A stretch of 47,984 bases of DNA. It comes from Liolophura sinensis. Taxonomy: Eukaryota; Mollusca; Polyplacophora; Chitonida; Chitonidae. The notes under the pieces are model-generated. The model had not been told where the DNA came from. It saw only the letters and a program-made list of their open reading frames with translations, and searched no databases. Location: positions 8,756,017 through 8,804,000 of the forward strand of contig NC_088307.1 in NCBI RefSeq assembly GCF_032854445.1, given 5' to 3'. Below are positions 1 through 9,931 of the stretch, piece by piece. Position numbers and translations under genes: made by a program. Numbering within the stretch: position 1 is the stretch's first letter; the number at the start of each line of letters is the position of its first letter.

Positions 1-36
1 ATGCTGGCCGCCGTTGTCTAAGTGAAATATTTAAAT
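1..36 (+). mobile_element. SINE, family I, tail cut by the window edge
   Basis: Begins at atgctggccgccgttgtcta inside the family I core; the 5' part lies outside the window. Confidence 0.6.
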
Positions 37-1189
37 AGCAAATGCATCCCACCAACTCCCAATAACTATAACAATGTGATAATGAACCGCAATGTCAGAA
101 TTGTTAAATGTGATCAAACGAACATTCGAACAAATACCAAAGTCTTATCATTAACGGTATTTTTATCAATAACTATAAAGCTAATAATTATAAAAAAAAG
201 TTTGCAACCAAAATTTGATTAAATCCGGAGAAATGGTACAATGACAGGCACCAAAATCTACGTTATCCAAACCCTTAAAGCCAATGAAATTCCCAATAAC
301 TGTGTAACAGAACAACAAAATAATCACAATTTCAGACGACCAGGAATAAAAGTCTAATTAAAGTCATTATAAGAAAGTCTGAAACCAAATCAGATTTATT
401 TCGGACAAATGGAATCAATGACAGGGACCAAAATCCAATTAGTTCAACCTTATAATAATGTCTTCATAAGAAACAAGTGGTCTTGTGCAAACGTTATGAT
501 GTGATACGTGCTCCGATTTCTCAAATATGGCGTATCCCATGACCTATAAAATTTTCAGATTAAAAACGGAAGTCAGAAAAAAGTGGATGTGGGTGTTTAG
601 GCCCATAATAACAAAGGTTACATTATTGGTTGACTCTTCTTTTAAAGGAGCAGACCTCTAAAAATCGCAGGAGGCATCACTAAATAGACCACTTAAAACT
701 ATGCATAAATATACTTTCATTTACCTTTTTCCATTTTTGTGAAAAGAGTTTATCCATCTCCAGTCACGACACTAACTGTTGGAATAACTCTTTTTACCTG
801 TCAGTAAAAGATTCCTTTCTTCAGGTGAACATCAGGAAAAAAAGTGATGTGACGTCAAAGTTCCTAGATACCGTCAGTATGGCTCATAAAGCCCACCATA
901 GTATTCAAATGACTGAATGCCTTTCAACACACTCAAAAAAATCAGAAAAAAAATATATAAAGGTAGTTTTGCTATTAGGTTGCAGTTGTCTGCATGAAGA
1001 ACCTTAGTTCATATTTTATTTTTCTTTCGTTTTAATCGAGCTAAGGAGAATAGATGTCGTCCATCATCAGGGCATATATATATAAAAACTACGTATACCT
1101 TACAACATGAAGGAATGAGATCTTCCCTTGTCACTTTTCATAGTTAAACTGCATTGTATATAGAGTATGTGATGAGAGTTGCCGATGCT
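37..1189. other. Non-coding flank with a diverged direct repeat
   Basis: AT-rich, with no supported gene. About 50-245 and 290-450 are diverged copies of each other, sharing cccaataact, accaaa..tctga and caatgacagg.accaaaatc. The frames of 60-66 codons here have no splice or homology support. Confidence 0.4.
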
Positions 1190-1421
1190 ATACATGTGGC
1201 CTAGTGCTTAGAGTGCTTGCCTCATAAACGGTAGATCTGGGGTTCAATCCCGAATCGAGTCATACCTAAGACTTTAACCTGAGTAATCTTGACATTACCT
1301 CCCCAAGTGCAGCCCGGGTGACAGGGTGGAACGTTGTACCTGGTGTCTTTGGCATGGCGTTCCGGTGATGCAGCACTAAACATATGTCGCCACTGGGCAT
1401 ATTATATTACAGCTATATTAC
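1190..1421 (+). mobile_element. SINE, family II (tRNA-derived), old copy
   Basis: tRNA-like head with a B box (gggttcaatccc), then gagtcatacctaagacttta and ggtgatgcagcacta, matching the family II copies at 19,230 and 22,549. The tail is replaced by a family I copy in the other orientation. Confidence 0.65.
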
Positions 1422-1548
1422 TGAATGTTTCACTTATAGACGGCGGCTCGCATTATGGTGGGACGAAACCGTACAGACCCCCTAGGGAAACCAGCATGAG
1501 CTGTGCATTGGTGAGAGGTTCCTGTGTCATTGCGGCACCCTAACCACC
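1422..1548 (-). mobile_element. SINE, family I, rearranged copy
   Basis: Matches the family I core (ttcacttatagacggcggct, cattatggtggg) and part of the head, with an internal deletion. It abuts the family II copy. Confidence 0.65.
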
Positions 1549-3149
1549 TACCCCTTTCCCACGCCGTCCCACCCTCTGCGAGCTCGATTAAACTCATAAC
1601 ACCATGTATACATGTACACACTGCGTCTTTTGCGCCGCCTGGTTTACACAATCTCTGATCATAAATACCGGCACTGTGTTTAGTTGTTTTCTTACTTATT
1701 TTACTGCTTGTTTAAGTCCTGCTCCATCGTTTTCCACCACTAAAAGTCATGTCATGTTAAAGAGGTATGGAGGGAACAAAGAGTATCAATAACTACCAGA
1801 TTAGCGCGAAACAAAGTAGTATATTCTATTTGATCTACTGGACAGCTTAATTAGCATAATAATTACTTAGAGTAACCCCTGAGAAATTCATTTTTTACGA
1901 CCTCAGTATTTCGACTGTAATTTATTTAAGTGTAATTTCACAGCCAAACAAACCTATAAGAGCTAGCAATGGTGTTTTCGTATTAGTATATCATATATGC
2001 CTGCGGATATAGTAGCGCCTCTAGGCCTATAGGCCTACGCTGTTAGCATGTAAGTACACACCACCAAACAGACATACCAGTTACTGTTACATAGAGAGCG
2101 GTGTAAATATAGCGCCCCATCTAGTTGGCAGAAGTACCTCATCTGTACATTACTATGCCCTTAGCCCCCTACCCTCACGGTGCCGTCTTACATCTCATCC
2201 GTGCAGATGCGCTTGCACTTTTATGACTGCACTGGGTAGTGCCCGCATGGGACCGCACAAATAAAACATCTACTTCACTCTTATCTATTTTCAGATAAAC
2301 GTTAAATCCGTATGTTCTGAAAACTGTTTATGATAGACTGTACAATACCTGTTCCGCCATGCCTACGTCTTTGACTCCATCCTTGGGCTAAGATGTTCTG
2401 GAGAAAGGTTGCAGTGAGACTGCGTCATAACGCGAGATTGTCTCTACCCTATAGTTTGTATGTGGCATAAACCCACAGCCGAAAAAGGCGCTTCCATTAC
2501 GTTACATGGGGTGTAAAGGCAACACAGTTGGAGGCGATACGGGTCAAACTCCCAGACGAAGCCGTCTATCTAATGAACGCAGTCTATACGTGCTGATAAT
2601 GAAACCTTTATTTTTAAGACAAAACTAAATTTAAGTATATTTTGCAACTTTTTCTTTCCAAAACAAACATTTTAGAGACGAATATATGTTAGGATGACGA
2701 GATGTCTTACCGACAAGGAAAATTAAAGACAAAGATTTTTTGCTTTAATGGCTAGGAATTTCTGGAGTTGAACACGTCTTGGTACAGCCCTGGCAAACCA
2801 GGGGCGCCTAACACTACGCCAGTTCATTTTCTCAATATCTGATGTAAATAGACGACATGTTTAAGCAGAAAAGAACAAGGGAAGTAACTCCTCTTGACGT
2901 TTTGGACAGCCGAGTTACAGCCTTCCTCTCAAAACGTTGGCCACATGGAAACGATTTGTACCGGAGTCTGTGCTTAGTAGACTGGTCTCGAGGAACCCGG
3001 ATAGCCATCAGTGTAATGTTGGCAAACATCCCCGGCTAACGTGGTGAAAAACAGATACTGTGTAGTTATCACAACGACAACGAAATGTCAGAGTGGAAGC
3101 CAAGAGTAAGCAGGTTTTAAAAAAGAGAAGAAAACAAAAATGTTGGAAA
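1549..3149. other. Intergenic, no feature recognised
   Basis: Short unsupported frames only. A gggaagtaactcct motif at about 2879 resembles remnants common in molluscan repeats. Confidence 0.4.
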
Positions 3150-3392
3150 AGGAGCCTCTCAACAATGTGGGCGCTGTGAGTTGAAGTCCGGTTCATGCTG
3201 GCTTCCTCTCCGGCTGTACGTGGGAAGGTCTGTCAGCAGCCCACGGATCGTCGTGGGTCCCCCCCCCCCCGGCTCTGCCCGGTTTCCTCCCACCATAATG
3301 CTGGCCGCCGTCGTATAAGTGAAATATTCTTGAGTACGGCGTAATACACCAATCAAATAAAAAAAAAAAAAATAAATAAATAAATAAATATT
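3150..3392 (+). mobile_element. SINE, family I, 5'-truncated
   Basis: Contains the lower part of the tRNA-like head (gagttgaagtcc), a run of 14 C, the core ataatgctggccgccgtcgt and an A-rich (AAAT)n tail. Confidence 0.85.
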
Positions 3393-3495
3393 ATAACATA
3401 GACAAAAAATACTGTTCTATGCTAAACGTAAGTTTAATACAGTTTTAATGTTGAATTGATAGAGTATGTTTGTCGTATGTAACAATGATCTGCTT

Positions 3496-3608
3496 TCCCC
3501 GGGGGCTGAGCCTGGTTTCCTCCCACCATAATGCTGACCCCCGTCGTGTAAGTGAAATATTCTTGAGTACGGCGTAAAACACCAGCCAAATAAATAAATA
3601 AATAAATA
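3496..3608 (+). mobile_element. SINE, family I, 3' fragment
   Basis: Core and (AAAT)n tail only. Confidence 0.8.
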
Positions 3609-4221
3609 GTCTGCCGAAATACTTTTAAAGGAATTGAGCGTTATAACGACTAGACGAACGTTTTACAAAGCTGTCGCAAGGCTACGTAAAGCGCGTTTAC
3701 GACTGTGACGTACCTCTTCAGTATGTGTTGTCATGGAAGTTACACCAGGCGCCATTTCCAACGTCTTCTGTTCGTAAAGCAGGCCACGGGAGAGGGTAAG
3801 GCTGTCAGAACCATCCGCAGGTTATTAAATATTGTATAATGAATGAATGATTACTGCTTGATGTGGTGTTGCAGTCATAACGTGGCGAAGCCACAAAGGG
3901 GAATACATAGAATTTTTTCCTTAATTTGCTTGTAGTTCGAAAACTAGAATAAGGACGACCACAAAAGTGATATGTTACATGTGAGGGGCTTGTTAATGAC
4001 GCGTCAGTGTTCTCTTCAGTGGGTATTTCTTCAAATCTGTCATTCTGTATAAATTTCTCTGGGAAGTTGAGTATAGCCCTTTAAATTTCGTGTCAGCTTG
4101 CAAGCTACCATGTGACAAGATGTGTGGATTCGCCTGACTGCTGCTGACAGTTTCGTTATTAATAAGGGGAAATATTAATACCGGTACTAATAACGAACCT
4201 GGCAGTACGGTGCGCAGATCC
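3609..4221. other. Intergenic, no feature recognised
   Basis: A 76-codon minus-strand frame (3993-4223) lacks splice-site or homology support and its start lies at the edge of the 65-bp repeat. Confidence 0.4.
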
Positions 4222-4439
4222 AACTTACACTCAAAACGGCGGCTGAGGCTCCATTACGCTAACTACACATTCCGCTACTTAAAACCAACTTACACTCAAA
4301 ACGGTAGATGAGGCTCCCTTACGCTGATTTCACATTCCACTACTTAAAACCAACTTACACTCAAAACGGTGGCTGAGGCTCCCTTACGCTGATTACCCAT
4401 TCCTCAACTTAAAACCAACTTACACTCAAAACGGTGACT
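4222..4439. repeat. 65-bp tandem repeat, 3.3 copies
   Basis: Units begin aacttacactcaaaacgg at 4222, 4287, 4352 and 4417; period exactly 65 bp with a few substitutions. Confidence 0.9.
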
Positions 4440-4477
4440 GGAGAACTAATACGTGCTTATCTGTTTCTTTTTTTTTT

Positions 4478-4885
4478 TTTCGTTGATTGATTGATTGATT
4501 GATTGGTTTTTGCTTGATTGCTTGATTGGTCTATTGATTCATAGATCTGTTCATCTGATTTGGGTGGAATTAGACCATATTAACCGAATGATTGAATTAT
4601 GAAATGGATTAGATTTAAAAAACTTTGATTTTTTTTAAATTAGATTAAAAAAACTTTGGATGAACTGATTGTCTTGATGAACTGATTGATTGGTTCGCTG
4701 AACGATTTGATTTTTTTAATTTAATTTATTTATATTTGATTTGTTGATATAATTTCAGTTGAGTTCAGCTGACTTCGTTTCATGTGACTTGATTTGATTT
4801 GATTTAATATCATTGATTTGATTTGATTTCATTAATATATTGGAATTTATAGATTTTATGTCAATGACCTGACAAGATTGTTTTG
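4478..4885. repeat. GATT-rich degenerate simple repeat
   Basis: Starts as perfect (GATT)n after a T run, then decays into ttgatttgattt-type sequence for about 400 bp. Confidence 0.75.
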
Positions 4886-6151
4886 ATTTCATTTGAGCTT
4901 AACGCCTTACTCCAGCATTAACTGATAGGACGGCCCAGGTTTAAGTATTTGAGGAAATGGCACGCATGGAGTAAACCTCAAACCTTAGTCAGGTCCCGTG
5001 TGACTCACTGGGTGATTGATTTCTTTTCATTTTGGGTGCTTTGGTTTACTTTTCACTGACATGACGGCGGTCAGTTTTATGGGTGGCTTAAACTGGAGTA
5101 GCCGTATTTCTATTATTTGCCTGATTTGAGCTTTATTTAGATTATCATCATATGGTCTTACCTTAATTGTAAAAGGGCGGCCTTAATAACGTCATACATC
5201 TATTATACATCTAGACGTGCTGCCTCACGGAAATACCATGTCGGGTGCGCCTGATATGAGAAACTGTTCAGGCAAATATATTGACACCGTGCAGACCAGA
5301 CCTTTGCGGATCCCATTCTTGACACTCTTGATACTTTCAAATCGGTATGGTCCGGCACTTGAACGTGAACTTCTCCAATCGGAAGTTGACGTTCAGTTTG
5401 CCGATTTATTTATCTATTTATTTGATCGTGTTTTCTCTTACTTTCTGCTCTTTGCTTGGCTTTTCCTCAGGTCGAAAATGCGAAGTTAACTTTGCTCTTT
5501 CGCCCTTTCCAAAAGGTCGAAAACCGAGCTACCACAAACGTTTAGCGAGCAAGTACACGTACACCAACAAAATCATGAGTGTAAGACTAAAAATGAAAAC
5601 GAACGAGGACCAGCTCCTAACATGTATACGTATATGCAAAACGGTTTAAGCCAAAAAATGTTGTGGCCATTTCCCCTCAGGCTAAGGTTCGTTACTTGAG
5701 AAATAAAAAGGGTCATCTTGTTAAGACTCTAACATAAAAACAAAATTTCCGTACATAGTTTTTATAAATCTGCAGTTTAATACTACCTGAACTCGCATAT
5801 AAACGTCTTTATTTTTACCTTAGTATAACAAGAACACGTGGGAAGTTCAGGGTCTTTCTATTTTCTTATCATATTACTGAAATTGAACATAAATGGTGCA
5901 GTTACATTGTCGAGAATTTCTGAACATTTACGTAGTTCTTGCGTATTTGAAAGTTAATGACGGAGCTTTATATGGGTTTAATTATATTCTCCATTCCAAT
6001 AAAGTCTGTTTTGTCGTTAAAGTGTGTGTAGCTCTGTACGGAGTGCATCGTTAGATCACTGGTGTAGCTAGCCTGTACCCAAGGCTTTTAGTCCCTCGGA
6101 TTTCATTTGGCCCGGTCCCAAAAGATGTGTAAAATTTTTACCCAGTAGTTT
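4886..6151. other. Intergenic with SINE remnants
   Basis: Faint family I core at about 5057 (ctgacatgacggcggtcagt) and a family III-like stretch at about 5222. A ggtcgaaaatgcgaa motif at 5470 resembles the inverted-repeat element at 8647. No gene seen. Confidence 0.35.
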
Positions 6152-6262
6152 GTATGTGATTTATTTATTTATTTATTTGATTGGTGTTTTCCGCTGCATT
6201 CAAGAATATTTCACTTACACGACTGCGGCCAGTGTTATGGTGGGCGGAAACTGGGGTGAGGT
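6152..6262 (-). mobile_element. SINE, family I, 3' fragment
   Basis: (TTTA)n tail, then gattggtgttttccgctgca and the core. Confidence 0.75.
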
Positions 6263-7295
6263 CTACATGAGAATGTGTCGTGCTAATTGGGTTACGGTAA
6301 ATGGGGTGGGGTGGGGTGTAAAACATACTCCTTATTATTACAAGCATACGTAGTTTAAAGTTTCATATACTCAAGGCTGACAGATTTTTTTAACCTGGTG
6401 TAATGGCCAAAATATATTTCGCTGTCTTTGTGTATGTACATGATCTGTTTTGCCAGGATAGATCCATCGGCTTAGCCTTGTAAGGGGCGTAACTCGTGAT
6501 TTAGTCTTTTATTCGTTCACTGTTTTTGGCGGCAAATTCACCGGAAAGAAAATGGCGACGCCCTTGTCAATGCTTGTGTGACGAGTGTAGCGATATGAAG
6601 CCTATACACATATGTGTAAAGTGATGTCGTTGTCTGGTTATGCGAAGTAGATACTTTGTACAGGAATCTTTCTGATGTACACTTCCTATAGCTCACGCAC
6701 TGTACTAACTTAGCGTCCAACATTGGTTGACGCCTCCCCTGGATTGTTAATTAGATGATCGTTGCTTGCCTTAGATTTTGTTTAGTGGTAATTACGGTAC
6801 GTTTGTGGCAAAATTGAACGTTTTACATGTTGTGCTTTATATACTCAAAGTAGTATCGTAAGTTTGTACAGTAAGTAGTATGAGCCAAATGAATCGTTGT
6901 GTATTTGCAGATATTTTGTATAATCTGTCTAGCTTCCATTATGTAACGTTAATGTACACAATCATGTTCAGTACATATAACTTATACAGCACCATTTTCT
7001 TTGTTTAAAGGCAATGACATCAGCACATCAAGTGCCATGTACTACCGCGTCAGCGAACTGTCATGGACTTGAATATTATAGACATGCCCGTGTGCTTACA
7101 CCGGATGTGAATTGCGTTGTTTCATAACTCTGACCGTTATACCTGGTATAGTCCTGGTAGGATTACAAATAACAATGATTATACATGTAATAAACGTTTT
7201 GCTCTGATGCATTGTTAAATGTAATGTCTTCACTACATGTGGATAAAGTGAGCAAATAGCTACATAGGAAATGCATAACTGGCGGGCACATTCAC
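6263..7295. other. Intergenic, no feature recognised
   Basis: No repeat or supported coding frame seen in about 1 kb. Confidence 0.4.
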
Positions 7296-7473
7296 TAATA
7301 AAAGATTTATTTTTTTGATTTATTTGATTGGTGTTTTACGCCGTACTGAAGAATATTTCAATTATACCACGGCGGCCAGCATTGTGGTGGGAGGAAACCG
7401 GGCAGAGCCCGGGGGAAACCCACGACCATCCGCAGGTTGCTGAAGACCTTCCCACGTACGAGTAATAAAAGAT
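7296..7473 (-). mobile_element. SINE, family I, 5'-truncated, with target-site duplication
   Basis: The element at 7307-7462 is flanked by taataaaagat at 7296-7306 and 7463-7473. The tRNA head is missing, as expected when target-primed reverse transcription stops early. Confidence 0.85.
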
Positions 7474-8646
7474 GACGAAAATTAAATGTAACACAAACAA
7501 ATGGAAACATTATGTAATGAACGGAGATGAACTATTATACATAGCCTACAAGCCTAGTTTTGTATGTTTTAATCGGTACGTTATTGTTAGTTTCAACAAA
7601 ACATCAAATTAATCTTTAAAATGTAATATAAATGTAGAGGAAGAGTTATTTCCCTTCCATGGAATACGGCGCTTGTTTACTTAGTTTCCTTTTTTTAGAC
7701 TTGTTTACATGCGTGTGGCGACTAAGTAATGTGATTAGAAACGTTGTGGAACTAAGGTTACTGGAATGGCCCGAACTGAAGTGACCTGGATCAGTATGGT
7801 TCACAATTTGTAAAACCTGTGATCATTAAGTTATAGATGTGAGACACGGGTTGTGCCGTCTATAGAGAATGGGAATACCGTTCAAAACCTATTCCGCTGA
7901 CCAGATCTCCCAACTGGTATCATGCTTGCCTGGACGAACTGAATTGGGATAGCATCAAGCTGCCTGTTATGGCAAACAGCAACATCCCACCATCTATCAC
8001 CTCTTCCCCAATGGGTAAGTGGAAGGAGGGACACATGTAGAGAGGGTCCATATAAAGTGCCTTCAGTTTGGATACTTGTTTCTTTTTTTCTTTTTTTTTT
8101 CTCTCACCTTAACTTAATAAAATTCAGTTGTGGTTTGTTAAGCTGTGTTTGAGTCCCGTTTTTTGGAGAGTTGGCATTTTGGCTGATTCGTGTCACTTGC
8201 GGTCCTGACTTACGAACCTGAGTAGGCCAAGGGAGACAACATTACTTACCTCCCGTGACATAAGTAACACCCTCGAGGAACATCGTCGCTCTGTGTTTCG
8301 TGACAGTGTTGAAACATAAGACCAAACGAGGGAGAACGCGGTAAAGCTGCAGACTGACTGTGCATAGTCGGTGTCAGACATAACGTACTCCTTGTTTCGT
8401 GTGCGTGTGTATGCTTTGAACACAACAGGTGTTGTATTACGGTGATACTGGGTGTATGGTAATAAATTGCAAAAGTTACACTTTTTTGTTCAGAAAAGCC
8501 ATCCAAGGTTATAGACATATATGTATAATCTGTTTGGAGTTAGTCCTCTTTCGTTTTAATGTTTAGTCTGACACTCTTGATTTTGCTTGTGTAGTTGGGC
8601 GTTAAGGGTTAGTAGTACCTTGATGCAGCACACTAGCAAGAGAAAA
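7474..8646. other. Intergenic; one short unexplained open frame
   Basis: Contains a T-rich run at 8083-8102 and an ATG-less open frame at 7843-8040 (see findings). No gene I can support. Confidence 0.35.
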
Positions 8647-8817
8647 GGTCGAAAACCCGAAAGTGCGAGGCAAATTCCCGAAAGTAGGAAGAGAAAACGC
8701 GACACAACTTCGTACTTTGGAGTTTTCGACCTGCTCTCTTTCACGTTTTCATGCTTTGATCTTTTATGTTTTCGTATTTTTGCACTTTGCCCTTTCGCGT
8801 TTTTCGCGTTTTCGACC
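8647..8817. mobile_element. Inverted-repeat (MITE-like) element
   Basis: Left end ggtcgaaaacccgaaag; right end cgcgttttcgacc. The ends are inverted copies over about 10-13 bp, and the interior is built from cgaaa/tttcg motifs. It could also be low-complexity DNA; no target duplication was identified. Confidence 0.45.
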
Positions 8818-8923
8818 ATTTATTTATGTGGTTGAAACAGAGAAAACCCGAGTGGCCGAATCCGGCTTCCATACCGACGCCTACCTTGCCCAGCCTGTGG
8901 GAAAGCAGCCACAGAAATCCTGT

Positions 8924-8931
8924 TTATTTAT

Positions 8932-8971
<40 letters not shown>

Positions 8972-9093
8972 TCATTCATTCATTCATTCATTCATTCATT
9001 TTATTGGTGTTTTACACCGTACTCGAGAATATTTCACTCACACGACGGCGGCCAACATTACGGTGGGAGGAAACCATCCGCAAGTTGCCGATA
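8924..9093 (-). mobile_element. SINE, family I, with (ATCT)n and (ATTC)n tail expansion
   Basis: A composite microsatellite (ATCT)n then (ATTC)n at 8930-9001 lies exactly where the (TTTA)n tail would be, followed by the core to 9093. Confidence 0.8.
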
Positions 9094-9850
9094 CACCTGG
9101 GTAATTGCTCCGCGCTGACAGAAATCTTAACCCTGATTGACCGTCAGAATCTAGCACGTTCTCTGTACCACCAGATGGGATGGGTACCTAGCAAAGCCAA
9201 ACGGACATCACTCGTATCTCTTATCAATACAATTCATATTTGCTCAAAGTGTAGGCAATTTACAATATTTTCATACCAAACATGAGTCTGCACACAAGAG
9301 GTTGTGTGACAGCGATAAATAGAATTTATACCTTAAAATACAAAGAATAATATTCCCACACTTCCCGAAATGGGAAAAGTAGTAATACGGTACATATTCT
9401 ATTTATAGTGCTGCTTCAGTGGAATGCCATGTCGAAAACATAAAGCTTGATGCCCTATATACCTATTCCCAGTACATCGATACTAGGCCAACAAGGTCTT
9501 GAGTGTCTATCCCTTTGTTCTGAGATACAAACCAGGGCATACCAAGACTGACGGCTTCAGAGAGCGAGGCCAGTTTTGACTCTTTAAAAGTTGAAATTTG
9601 AGCTGTGATTAAACGACTAATTTTACACCATATATGAGTTACAATTGGGAAAACATAACAAATGTTATATTAAAAAAAATAAATAAAAATTTAAACCACT
9701 GGGACCATAAACTGTATATTATATTACATAACGGATTTAAATTTTACACAGCACTTTTGTTTTTGTGAGATCGGCCCCTTGACCTCAGATTACTCCTTTT
9801 GTGGCCCAATTAAAGACCCGTCGTCAACGTGTTGGAGTTGTTACTGAAGA
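9094..9850. other. Downstream flank of the gene array
   Basis: No supported gene. Weak similarity to a family III SINE remnant at about 9420-9470. Similarity to the other units begins near 9,850. Confidence 0.4.
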
Positions 9851-9901
9851 AGATCATAAAATCATTCAATTCAAGTGAAAGTTTCATCAGAATCAGTTAG
9901 C

Positions 9902-9907
9902 TTTATT
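9902..9907 (-). promoter_or_regulatory. Poly(A) signal AATAAA of gene A
   Basis: AATAAA reads on the minus strand 25 nt after the stop codon, implying a very short 3' UTR. The same element sits at the matching place in the other copies. Confidence 0.7.
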
Positions 9908-9931
9908 GACAGTAAACAATCATGGGTGTTG

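Noticed and set aside
8663-9118. 151-codon plus-strand frame
   Set aside because: It runs through the inverted-repeat element, the (ATCT)n/(ATTC)n microsatellite and a SINE, with YLSI repeats from the microsatellite.
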